DNA of 64,000 nt from Nymphaea colorata (Eukaryota; Streptophyta; Magnoliopsida; Nymphaeales; Nymphaeaceae). The stretch lies in the NCBI RefSeq assembly GCF_008831285.2, contig NC_045150.1:17188600-17252599 (forward strand). The letters run 5' to 3'. Made by a program: the position numbers and the translations under genes. Below are positions 1 through 11,534 of this stretch, one piece after another; position 1 is the stretch's first letter, and every line of letters starts with the position of its first letter. Below the pieces are notes generated by a model. That model saw only the letters and a list, made by a program, of their open reading frames with translations, was not told the origin of the DNA and searched no databases.

Positions 1-601
1 ACAACAGTTTTACCTATATGGCGGAGAGCTTTATTGGGTGCACAAGATCAACAAAGAAAGCAAATCCAAAATTACATTTGTATGTTTATGCAATTTAAAC
101 AATAATTCCAGTAATAAACAAAATGTGCCTACTAGAGGCACAAAAACAATGCTAGTCACTTACATAATTTAATAGATTTTCATCAGTCTCTTGTTGGATT
201 AAGGAGAAATTGTTCTTTCCCCTTATCATCTCCAGCAGCAAAATACCAAAGCTGTAAACATCTATCTTTACTAACACCCTTCCTTCAAGAAGATACTCAG
301 GTGCCATATATCCACTGCAGAAAAAGATGAAAATCTGAAAAAAAAACAAAAACTATTAAAGCTACAAGCGAATCTGCTTTCTTCTTAAGTTCACGAGCAA
401 GTTCGCTTTCAGGTAAATGCATTAGGTGCAACTTTAGTAGGGAAGAGGAGACCATTACATGATTCAGGTGTGGAAACTTTTGTAATGAGCATTGCCGAAA
501 GGATTGCTGCTCATCTATGCTAGTTGTCGATCGTTTGTTGCTCCAATAGGAATTAAATTGAAACATACAAGGAATAAGTTAGGATCCATGAGAACAAATG
601 T

Positions 602-960
602 TCAAATCAATTTTTTGGCTGGGCCATCACAGCTGGTAATATGGATAAAAAGACACTGGTAGAAGGTAAATGTATAGCAAAAAATTTATTGAGGAAACGA
701 CTTGCTCATACAAATTCTGAATGACAATTTGAGGAATCTTGTTAGTGTCCTGTATTCTAGATTATAGGCTTTTTAGGTGCCTATCTTAAGCAAAATAACA
801 AGCAGGTTGGGATCTAATGTGTATGCTTGCTCTGAGGTCAGTTACAGTTCGTGCCATCTCATGGTAACCCAATTTTTTGTTGCAATTGATTGAACAAAGT
901 GGGCACAAAATGCAGATTTCCATGATTAAGATTATCTAGCCATCCTACATGACTTGGACA
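602..960. repeat. Intronic duplicate, copy B (pair with 3411-3790)
   Basis: This stretch is clearly similar, by eye about three quarters identical, to 3411-3790 in the same orientation. Shared strings include GAGGAATCTT or AGGAATCTTA, GCAGGTTGGGATCTAAT, GTTACAGTTC and GAACAAAGTGGGC. The two copies flank the copia fragment inside the CRK intron, so the intron was duplicated or two CRK paralogues recombined around the insertion. Confidence 0.8.
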
Positions 961-1133
961 AGTTAATAGTAATGATGGGGAGATTTCCCTCATGCATACA
1001 CAAAATAAATATGCCCAAAACAGGATCATGTTCATGCTAAATCATTGAATCGAAACCTTAACTATAGCGAAAACGTACCTGAATCCATCTGAATGACACA
1101 GATGGTATATCGCAGTAGGATCTTCTAGGGTCT

Positions 1134-3410
1134 GTGTGGCGCACGGTCTCTCTCAGATAGAGAAGAGACAACCTTAGAAACCAATGTTTCAAGCAACCGT
1201 TTCACGACCCTAGGGACCACTACCATTTTATATCAAGAGCAATTACGGATTCAACCCATCAAAGAATCGTAATTATGTACAGGTATCTATACATTATATA
1301 ATACCCCATGCCATATAAAATGACGTAATATCTCAAAATGCAATCACTTAAGCGGTTATTTACATTATGACAGCCATAATATCTGAAATTTCTCATTGAC
1401 ATATGTCGGCCCACCAAATGATCCTTACAATCTCCCACTTGGGCCAAATATGTCTTTATACATTCAAACATTACATAAAACCTTAAGAGCTCATAAGTGC
1501 TATCTTATTAAACGTCATTTTTACCAATCTCGTCTATGATCATATCAACAAAGAACCAAAGCAGTTTTCGCTATATTAAAATTAGCTAAACCTTCAATGG
1601 TCACAAATATTTACACAATTAATGACCTAGATCTGATATGGATGTATTGCATGAGAATTACATGTAATGTGATTACAACATGTCTATTTTCAACTGGTCC
1701 TACTTTAAAAACCTTATGGAGATAAAAAACAAACACAAAATTGAATCAAAGATCTTTAAACTTTATTCTGCAGAAAACTGAATATGTGTCCATACATAAG
1801 AGCAAACAAAATACAAACTCCCACTAAACCAGCACATCATCCAAAGGTAAACCCCATACGAACAACATGTTCATGAAAGACCTTAGAAGTTAAACCCTTA
1901 GTAAGAAGATTTGTAATCATAAAGTTTGTCCCAATATGCTCTAAAGACACCTGACGATTCTGTATCCTATCTTTAACAGCCAAAAACTTAATGTCGATGT
2001 GCTTCGACTTTGACAAACTGCGGTTGTTATTAGAATACATGACTGCTGAATTATTGTCACACAATAACCTTAGTGGTCTCTCTACACCATTTATAATGCG
2101 CAGCCCCGTGACAAAATTCCGCAACCACAAACCATGATTGGATGCCTCGTAACGTGCTATGAATTCTGCTGCCGTGGTTGAAGTAGCTACAAGTGTCTAT
2201 TTAACACTTTTTTAGGATACCAATACAAATACATAGCCTGAAGTAGACTTGCGACTATCTTGGCACCTGGCAAAGTCAGAATCTGAATACCCAATGCTCT
2301 CCAACTGGTCTGACTTCTTATATGTGAGCATAAAATCTTTTGTTCTTTGTAAGTACCTCAATACTCATTTGGTTGCTTTCCAATGATTCATATCAGGATT
2401 ACTTAAGTATCTACCTAACATTCTAACGATAAATGTAATATCCGGACGAGTACAAACCTGAGCATACATAAGGCTTCCCACGACAGATGAATAGGGAATC
2501 CTTTCCATTTCTTTAGATTCGTGTTCACTTTTACGGTACTGTTTGAGACTAAACTTGTCCCCTTTAGCAACTGGAGTATCTCCTGCTTTACAATCTTTCA
2601 TGTCATATTGCTTAAGCACCTTATCAATGTAGGTCTTTTGTGATAATCCAAGAATACCCTGAGAATGATCTCAAAATATCTGGATCCCCAATATAAAAGA
2701 TGCATTATTAAGATCCTTCATGTCAAACTTTGTTGACAAAAATTTATTAGTTTCATGCAATATACTCACACCAGTACTTGCCAGCAATATATCATCGACA
2801 TACAAAACCAAAATGATAAATTTACCTCCACTGAACTTTTGGTATACATATTCATCAACCATATTAGTCTCGAAACCAAATGAAACTATAACTTCATGAA
2901 ATTGGGAAACTTACTTTAGCTCAAAGATGGATTTCTTGAGTTTGCAAACCATTTTCTTTGCATCCCCTAAAACAAAGTTTTCTGGTTGCACCATATATGT
3001 CATTTCATCAATGTCTCCATTTAGAAACAATGTCTTTACATCCATCTGATGCAGCTCAAAGTCAAAATGAGCCACAAGTGCCATTATGGTCCTGAACGAG
3101 TCTTTCGACGAAACTGGAGAGAAAGTCTCTATATAATCAATGCATTCCTTTTGAGTAAAGCCCTTTGTGACAAGATGTGCCTTATACCTTTCGATGTTTC
3201 CTAATGAATCCCCATTGGTTTTAAAAATTCATTTACAACCAATGGGTTTCACACTTTCAAGCAAGGGAACAACGTTGCATTCGTCATTATCCATCATGGA
3301 CTTTATTTCCTCATTCATGTCATCTATCCACTTATGAGATTTAGACTCCTTATCATTTGTTATAGGTTAATAGGATCATCCTCCATTAAGCCCATATCAA
3401 CATCATGTTC
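1134..3410 (-). mobile_element. Ty1/copia retrotransposon fragment (RT-RNase H-3' LTR)
   Basis: On the minus strand, decayed reverse transcriptase and RNase H can be read from about 3400 down to 1837: MDVKTLFLNGD near 3030, the catalytic YVDD within 2671-2862 (LVLYVDDILLAS), YSSVVGSLMYAQVCTRPDIT near 2440-2500, SDSDFARCQDSRKSTSGY near 2250, and the RNase H end CDNNSAVMYSNNNRS near 2040. A polypurine tract (AGTGGGAG, near 1820-1827) is followed by a putative 3' LTR from about 1815 down to about 1134; the LTR's outer end is uncertain. Gag, protease and integrase are missing and several stops break the frame (for example a Trp codon read as TGA near 3228). It is inserted in the CRK intron in the same orientation as the gene. 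Confidence 0.85.
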
Positions 3411-3790
3411 GAAACAATTTTTCGGCTAGGCCATTGCACCTGGTAATATGGACAACTCTGGAACTTGGGTAGAACCTACAAAACACAAGTTCTTTGAAGG
3501 TAAATGTATAAGAAAAACTTTAATGAGGATATGACTTGGGAACAAGCTCATATCAATTCCGAATGAAAAGGTTAGGAATCTTAGTATCTTGTATTATAAA
3601 TTATAGCCTTTTTAGGTGTCTATCTGAAGCAAACTAACGAGCAGGTTGGGATCTAATATGTATGCCTGTTCTCAGGTGAGTTACAGTTCAGGCCATCTCA
3701 TAGTAACCCAGTTTTTTGTTGGAACTGATTGAACAAAGTGGGCGTATGAGCACACTTCCATGATTTAGATTACCTAGCTAACCTACTATA
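3411..3790. repeat. Intronic duplicate, copy A (pair with 602-960)
   Basis: Direct repeat partner of 602-960. It starts where the copia coding homology stops (about 3411) and ends just before the CRK exon at 3851. It has an extra ~25 bases near 3450-3480 absent from the other copy, so the copies have diverged independently. Confidence 0.8.
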
Positions 3791-4194
3791 CGATCTGAAT
3801 TTTGCAAAGGCAGTAGTAGAAATTGCGGCAACAAGCAACAACCAACTTACCGAGTTCCCATAACCTCAAGTGTATCGGTTTGTGTTTGGTCTGCATCAAA
3901 GATCTTCGCAGTGCCAAAATCTGAGATCATGGGGTTCATGTCTGTATCTAATAAAATGTTGCTTGCTTTCAGATCCCTGTGAACAATTCTCAGGCGAGAA
4001 TCTTCATGAAGATACATTACTCCTCTGGCTGTGCCATTTATGAGCTTGGAACATACTGCCCATCCAACTGCATATGCTTTGTTGGTTCTCCTTTGAATGC
4101 AAAACAATGAATAAAGGCATCTTGCGCTTATCCTTTACAATAATGTTATATAACAATTAAAAAATAAAATACAAACAATTTAACGGACAACAAA

Positions 4195-4195
4195 T

Positions 4196-4234
<39 letters not shown>
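4195..4234. repeat. (TA)n(GA)n microsatellite in CRK intron
   Basis: About 11 TA units run directly into about 8 GA units. Confidence 0.95.
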
Positions 4235-5743
4235 GACCAGTGTGCTCTGTTTCTGAAGAGCAACACTTGTTACTCAATCAAATGGTGGTATAGATAGACA
4301 GCCTTTGCGGTTGTATATCATGCCTTGTCTCATTTTTTGGATGTGCAATCATGAATTTTAAAACATATAATCGGGCAGGTTGTTAGCCGTTGATTTCCCC
4401 CAATTTGATTTTCATTGCTATACATCAAAAGGAGTATGTGATAACATCCATGGAACAGTTTTGGTCATTCAAGAAAGAAGGTTTATTGGATGTGAAAATA
4501 TTCTGCTGGAAGTTGGGACCGCCACCTTTGTCAATATAGGGCTGTTCCGGAAAGATAACAGAAGCTGCAAACGGAAAGGAAAAGGGACGGTTCTCGACAA
4601 AGAGGTCCACAACAAATACTTCCCTGATAGACTCTTACTGGCTCTGTCAGTAGAGATGAAGCCTCTATAAGTTGGCTAAAGGAATGAATTCTCTATGCAA
4701 TAAATCCAGGGAATTCGCTGCAAATATGATAAAGTATAGGAATACTATCCATTGACATCCCCACACTGTAAAGGGTCATAGTTTCGGACATGCACTTCCT
4801 AGTGAAAAATATCCCTGCCACCTTCTCGTAACACCTATGCTCCCACCACTAAACCTTCAAAACCATCCCTATGGAGAAAAAACATAACAAGGAGAAAATG
4901 AAACCAGCTTACCGAAGAGAAAATTGTCCAGACTACCATTGGGCACGTATTCATAGATGAGTATCTTCTCTTCACCTTCCATAAATCCTCTTAAAAGTCG
5001 GACAAGATTTTTGTGTTGAAGTTTAGTGAGTGTCTGCACCTCATTGTCGAATTGCTTTGGGCCATGCCCAGTATTTCATGACAGCCTCTTCACAGCTATT
5101 TCTAGACCATCCAGTAGTTGGCCCTGACAAACCGATGGTTAGTGAAGGAAATTAGCAACCTTAGTAACTTGGTTTCAGTGGCAGCTCATTCTCCCTCCCT
5201 CTCATTTCCTGACTGATGCTTCCTCACATATTCATATGCTGCATTGTTCAAACAGAAGGAAAGTAAAAGGAGTTGTGAATATATACCCTGTAAACTGCAC
5301 CAAATCCTCCTTCCCCAAGCTTATTTCTGAGTGCAAAATTGTTGGTGGCAGATCTGGTAGTGGCCAGGTCGAATGTTGGTCCGTCCATCGGATCTTCTCT
5401 CCTAAAAGCTGAAGAGAAGAACTCCACATGTAAACCACAAGGTAAACTGGTTAGTGGTCTGGGTGCCAATCATCGAGCAAGACAAGGTAAATCCTGCCAT
5501 TTAGGATTATATCTATCTTCCCAAGAATCCAACATCAAAATCGAGGTCGAAATATTGAAACATTTAAGTAGTCGTCCAATCCGTTGCAGGCACATGTGAT
5601 TTTAGACCCTGTTAAGTTCAAATAGTGTAACGTGTCGATTTTGATTCTCAAAGTTTGATGGGCAATTTGCGTTCAGTTGTACGGTTGAATTTGAAGCTCA
5701 GCAAAAAAAAAAGACCAGATTAGCAAACAGCCGTTGAACTTCT

Positions 5744-5748
<5 letters not shown>

Positions 5749-5776
<28 letters not shown>
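5749..5776. repeat. (TA)n microsatellite in CRK intron
   Basis: Uninterrupted TA dinucleotides, about 14 units, between the transmembrane and glycine-loop exons of the CRK. Confidence 0.95.
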
Positions 5777-5778
<2 letters not shown>

Positions 5779-7267
5779 CCACCTATGATAACGAAAAAAG
5801 GAATTTATCATAATTTGACAACGTTGAAGCCTTCAATTTTAAAAATATTTTATGAAATCACATTAATATGTCGACTTTGGGTAGGAGGAACATAACTGTT
5901 GGAACTGTTAACAGGCTGGGAGAGAGATACCGACCATGACCATGTATTAAATTTAAGGAGAGTTTGGATGAATTTAAGGAGAGTTTGGATGATGAGAACA
6001 GTTTGTTACTGTTTCATAAATTTGTTGATTGATCACAAAAGAGTTGAGACAAGCAAACGTTCTATCTCCACAAACACGGGGACCCACCGTGTAATTAATT
6101 CACCACATACATTGGCGACCACGTGTAATTAATGACGTGCAAAGAAAAGTCATTCTTGTTTCTACCAACCTTGTTGTTCCGAAGCCGCCTTTTCTCCCAT
6201 CCCCGGCAATCCACTCAACTTCTTAAGCAACAAAACTCTCTCTTCCACCAGCAAAACCCACAAATGGCACATGTAATCACGAGAACCGCAATCAAAACCA
6301 CAATTGCTTTTTGGATTATAATATTGCCGGGCCCTGTGATGCCATGAGAGTGAGAGAGAATGAGAACTTAATTATCCTGGGAAGAAGATATCCCCAAAGT
6401 TATAGAACGAGAGAGGAATAGATCCCCAAAGTTAAGAGAGACGGAGAAAGAGAGAGACTAGCCTGGCATAGTGTTTGATGGCGGTGCTGGAGGAGATGGG
6501 GTTGGAGTGGTAGTGGTACCATAAAAGAGCCAGTTATCATACCTTACACGGCTACTTCCTGTGACAATTTCACAGCCTTCCGCATCGTCGCAAGCCGATT
6601 GAATCTGGGAGATTGTGCTATTCAAACATTCCTTGCAATCATTGAGGCTGGTGTCCCCCGTGCACTGCACCAGCCCGTATATCATCACTAGGTTTGTATA
6701 CGGCAACTCTCCCATAGCAAACATTGTCCCTCAAGGCTCTCTTGTCGCTTCAGAAGTGAGGTCACTCTTCAGCAGGCTTGCCAACTTGTCATACAAGGCT
6801 TTAGGATCCTTCGCTTTGCGACCGGTAGATGAATTACGAGAATTTTTGATGTTTAGGCGACCAAAGAAGTCGGTCTTGGAGTAGTGGAGCTGGCACTTTT
6901 CATACCATATGATTGCATCCAATGAGGTGCCACAGTATGGATGGATGACTTGGTCGGTGGAAGTAGAGATGCATAAGTTGCAGGTCTCCTGATCAACGTC
7001 GCCCCTGCACTGAACCAGGCCGTAAACCCTTTCCGATCCTTCACCTGCGGTGGCCTTGGCAAAACCATGGGGACTCGCTTGAGCTTTCTTCTTCATGCAT
7101 ATTTTATTGTAAATTTTTGCTTTTACTTGCAGGCTTGCTCATCTCTATTTTATGGATATCCAGTGGCCAATAATGCAACGGATATAGCTTTTCTCCAGAA
7201 CTACTTGCATGCGCCATTGTGCACGCAGCTTATATACACCTTAACAGCAGATGGAAAATATTGGTAA

Positions 7268-7574
7268 CTTTCTAAAAAGGAATATTTTACAGTTTCTTTA
7301 CTTTTTTCTATTTTCATTTTGTCTCTACAAAATTTTTTTCTTTTTCAACGTTAATAGGAGATATTTTTGTCATTAACCAAACCATACTGAAAAGCCAATA
7401 CGATGCATATAACCAAGGTCATCTTTTCTCAAGGTCTCTAACCTTGTCAACCCATTTTTGGGACCTCTCCTTCTGTAATTGAAATTTATAGTAAATGCCA
7501 CTTCTATTAATTGCAAGAATATTAATTTGCACAAAGGTTTTTTTATGCTCACATTTTTACACTACTAACTAGGA

Positions 7575-7610
<36 letters not shown>

Positions 7611-8080
7611 CGATGAACCAAAATATGAGTGCTTTTCAACTTTTTGGGCAGATTTATAAAATGGTACATAACCGTTTTATTAGCCAAATGACTCCAAAGA
7701 GTCAACTTGTTTTAACTCACTTTTCAGGACCTCTTCCCTGGCCATTGAAATTTAAGATCCACTCCACCTCCATCCATTGGAAAGAGTAATGAGCAAATGT
7801 GACCTTTTCTTACTATCGAGCATCCAATGGCCGTACCCACAAGTGGTACTGAAAACATGAGAATTACATATATCTACGGTTGGAATATCTTCCTGCAATG
7901 CTAGATATGATAAACCAATCAAGCCAACACTAACCCCTTTTTTATCATTTTAAAAACCTTCTTTTTCACTTAGACAGGGGTATTCTGGTCATTATAAGCC
8001 CATGTACACAATTTCCTTGCATATGCACATAACCAGTTTGGCACACAATTGCCTGCATGAAAGGGCTACTTTTAGCATAC
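7268..8080. other. AT-rich spacer upstream of the CRK
   Basis: No coding signal was recognised. It contains a TA microsatellite at 7573-7611 broken by a single TACA. No exon for the missing CRK signal peptide could be found here. Confidence 0.6.
7573..7611. repeat. (TA)n microsatellite
   Basis: TA dinucleotides with one C interruption near 7592. Confidence 0.95.
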
Positions 8081-8088
8081 TCTCTTCC

Positions 8089-8135
<47 letters not shown>
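8081..8135. repeat. C-run followed by (CT)n microsatellite
   Basis: A run of about 13 C residues is followed by about 18 CT units. Confidence 0.95.
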
Positions 8136-8138
<3 letters not shown>

Positions 8139-8402
8139 ACATTGTGGTATTTCTTCGCTGAAGTTTTACCACCATCAGAAAATCTCAAACATGAGGCAAG
8201 CATGTGAGAAAACCAACATAGAAACCCATTTCCCATCAAATGATACACTCAATCGCTTCTCATGACCTCATGATATTTAAAGTATTCTATCACCCTTTCT
8301 AGGGTTGGGTAGAGAAATGCTCTTTTTTATTGAACTGAAAACAGTAAAATTCATCAAAATCTAGTTTCTATGATGGACTTGGTCGCGTGGAAAAAATGTC
8401 GA

Positions 8403-8501
8403 CATCATTTTGTCTACATGCCCGTCAAACGATCAGATATCGCCCGTCAAACTGTTTTAGCATCATTTTGTCTACATGCCCGTCAAACAATCAGATATCG
8501 C
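8403..8501. repeat. 41-bp unit duplicated in tandem, period 58 bp
   Basis: The 41 bases at 8403-8443 recur at 8461-8501 with one mismatch (G/A at the position after GTCAAAC). They are separated by 17 bases that themselves repeat the CCCGTCAAAC core, so the array is really two full units plus a partial one. Confidence 0.9.
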
Positions 8502-8982
8502 AGCCCTATACATGCCTTTGGGGAAAAGCCCATTTGGTGGCCAGCAGTCGAATTGGCATGCAAAGAAAATTCCGCTAGCTGCATGCCAGGGAACGACTGA
8601 AAATGAAACTCAGGAGATGCTCATTTTTATATTAACCGAGAAGACGGTCTACCGTTTTTGTTTTTTCCTTTTTCTTTTTGAGGGCCATCTTGGCGGAAGG
8701 CCTCCTGTTGTGATTTCTCTTCCTCTATGGTGCAGATGATTTTCAGGCTATAAATAACTGTTTGCTAATTTTGAGAGGCAATGGAGGAGAGTAGCAGCTG
8801 AGTGCGTGTAGATCATAAGAAGATGCAAGAACTGGTAAAATAATGAGCCAGCTGGGTGGGTGGGTGCCCTCTGGAATACTGGAAACAACGGTAGCTAAGC
8901 GAGGAGGAGGGAGGCACCGCAGCTGTCGCCGGATCGATCGAGAAGATACGTACGGCTACGCACCTCCTTGCCTCCCAACTTT

Positions 8983-9230
8983 TATGTGTATCCCGAACCA
9001 GCAGCTGGCAACCTTCTTGTTGCTTGGGGTCTACAAATTAGTATATATGTGTGGGGATATCTGACCTTGCCCGCCCCAACACCGCCCTTGCCTTGACATC
9101 AAACACAAGGTACAAACAACCAGGCCGTGTAGCGTACGTGAAGCAACAAAGCGGACATGTTCAATTTTTAGAGAGAGACAGGGAGCTATCTGACTAAATG
9201 AAAATATATTAAGACAAAGAAAAAACAAGC
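8983..9230. repeat. Direct repeat, copy 1 (pair with 10557-10740)
   Basis: Shared blocks with 10557-10740 in the same order: TTTTATGTRTATCYCGAACC, CTGGCAACC, ACATGTTCAATTTT, and GCTGACTAAATGAAAAWATA-type sequence. Copy 1 carries an internal insertion relative to copy 2. No coding content. Confidence 0.65.
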
Positions 9231-9373
9231 ATCACTGCTAGAGCCACCCTATATACACCGTCATTACATCATAAACTATCGGCAACGTCAATATAATGAC
9301 ACAATTTTTTCTGATATTCTTTTGAAAATTTTAGTCATCTGAGAAAATATTCCACATTCATAGGATTATGTTG

Positions 9374-9375
<2 letters not shown>

Positions 9376-9418
<43 letters not shown>
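9376..9418. repeat. (TA)n microsatellite
   Basis: About 21 uninterrupted TA units. Confidence 0.95.
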
Positions 9419-9423
<5 letters not shown>

Positions 9424-10556
9424 GTATATGCAGTCTCAAATCTAAAATCCGAAGCTATCAAGCACAAGTTAAATATTGGATTTCTAATTTTTCTTTGTTG
9501 TATATATTTATTTTAGATACCAATCTACTCAAATATAGTACTCGCGATTACCCTCGAGGGAAATTTGTTCTCGGCATCTTTTGGCCCCTGTCAGAAAGGC
9601 TGACTAAACTAGAAGATTATGAATTGGATTAGTTAAGACTTGCTTTTGATAGTGTACTTATTAGTAGCGATCAGAAAACACATTGGATTTGGATTTAAGA
9701 GGTGACATCTGATTAGATTTGGATTCATATTTTAGATAAATATCAGTCTGTGTTGGGATTTAGGTTCAGCTCTAAATAAATATCATATACAAAATGTCCT
9801 TGCATTTTATATGGCAGTTCTTAACCTCCATATCTTCATATTAACTTGAAGTTATATAGGTCTTAAGTAGTATCGATGGGAGTCAAAGAGGGCCTGATAT
9901 GCAAACCAACTTTGCCACATATCTTGTGGTAAGAGAGAGAGGAGGAGACACTCGCCGACAACCTCCCTGTTCCTCTGCGACTTTAAAGAATTTCAAGCTG
10001 CTTATGATTTCTTCATCAAATTCTTTGTTTTATTTTCAATTATTTTGCCGAACGCATCCATGTTTTAGATATTTTGATTATTTTATTGCATGAATTAATC
10101 TTTTTGTAATTTGTTTTATCCAATTTACCATTAGTTGATATTAATTGGAAAGGTTGTGTGGGTAACAAAAAACTTATCCAAATACCAAATTTGGGTCTCA
10201 ATATGTTATATGGAATATATGTTAAAAAAGTTTATAGTTTGACTATTATAATCATACAATTAAGTTGATTTTCTTAATACAACTTTATATTAAGATTGTT
10301 TCAAATATTCTAGTCCTTTATTTGTATCAAGTTTGTTTTCATCAATACTAAGGTTGATAACAAAATAGTAGTGTTTATTACCAATAAGCTTTGCGTGAAA
10401 TCATGTCAACTTTCACATAAGTAATTCATGTTCATTTAACATCATAAATTTATGTCTGTGTTTTTGGTTAAAGCATCTGTGTCCACTTTGTGATGACAAC
10501 CCAACGTTGTCATGGGTTGTAGCTTCAAAACCCACAATGATGGCGGAAAAATAATG

Positions 10557-10740
10557 CAACTTTTATGTATATCTCGAACCTGCCACTGGCAACCAACTAT
10601 ACATATACATGTTCAATTTTATTGAGAAAAAGTGAGAGACATGGGAGACGCGAAGCAAGTAATTGAGAGAGATAGAGAGCTGACTAAATGAAAAAATAAT
10701 AGGAAAGGAAATGGGAGACAACTATATATATATATATATA
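10557..10740. repeat. Direct repeat, copy 2 (pair with 8983-9230)
   Basis: Shorter copy of the 8983-9230 segment with the same block order; ends in a (TA)n tract at 10723-10743. Confidence 0.65.
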
Positions 10741-11219
10741 TATTAAAAAGGGGTGAAACGCAGACACTTCAGATTTCACCACTAGCGAAAAAATATACTT
10801 GAGTGGGGAAAATTGGTCATGTTTGATTTTAACTTTTCCAGATTCCCCAATCAAATGATTAGATTGGATGACATTCAAAACCAAGTTTCCCTACTCTCAA
10901 ACATTAATTTTAAAAAACATAAGTTCCTTACGAGAGAAAACTAAAAAGGGTGCTGCTTTTTCAACTGCCCCAATTAATTCAGTTTACCCTGCATGATGCC
11001 CCGTTCTCTCCTCTACTTTGGCTCATGATTTTTGGCTCCAGATATCTAAATTCGGCACAAATATTAACTCGCGAGTTCGTATTCAGATATCTAAACTTTG
11101 GAATAGGATATCTAAGTTAAGATCTTTGTTATCTAACGGGACATTTATTTAAAACTGATCCTGAGTTTGGTAAGATGGAGTTTCTTATTTAAACCTCATG
11201 AATTCCGATTTCTTACTCG

Positions 11220-11358
<139 letters not shown>

Positions 11359-11534
11359 AATTCTTTAAAAGAATTTTGAATGGATATCCAATCCTGATCT
11401 GATCCATTAACATCCCCAAGCGCCAATTGTTTATAAGGCCACCACACCGGATGTACTATGTACTGTTGGTCGTTAATTGTTTGTATCATGAACGTGAATT
11501 TTAAGTTTTCCAACGTCCACACTTAGAATAATAC

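Larger units (their letters stand above)
164..7096 (-). pseudogene. Cysteine-rich receptor-like kinase (CRK, DUF26-RLK), decayed and truncated at both ends
   Basis: CRKs are plasma-membrane receptor kinases with two extracellular Gnk2/DUF26 domains and a cytosolic Ser/Thr kinase. Exons on the minus strand: DUF26 exon 7096-6458 with two C-X8-C-X2-C motifs (CRGDVDQETCNLC and CTGDTSLNDCKEC); transmembrane exon about 6333-6225 (AIVVLIAVLVITCAICGF); 5410-5287 with the glycine loop (KLGEGGFGAVYR); 5123-4913 ([18 protein letters not shown]); 4087-3851 with HRDLKASN and SDFG; 314-164 ([11 protein letters not shown]). Donors and acceptors fit GT-AG, and the last two exons join in phase (MGTR/GYMAPEY). 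Lesions: TGA at 6731-6733 between the DUF26 domains, TGA directly after KRLS in the 4913-5123 exon, and one base missing where QLDW is expected near 4067. The signal peptide and first half of DUF26-1 are absent upstream of 7096; the exon after 164 would lie outside the window. The donor after the DUF26 exon reads AG/GC rather than AG/GT. Family is certain; function is probably lost. Confidence 0.88.
9231..11160. other. AT-rich intergenic spacer
   Basis: No gene recognised. It contains (TA)n tracts at 9376-9418 and 10723-10743 and the second copy of the 8983-9230 repeat at 10557-10740. The remaining ORFs are short, AT-driven and without family resemblance. Confidence 0.6.

Noticed and set aside
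7067-7267. Plus-strand ORF with a hydrophobic start as a secreted protein
   Set aside because: It overlaps the CRK DUF26 exon on the other strand and has no cysteine pattern or family resemblance.
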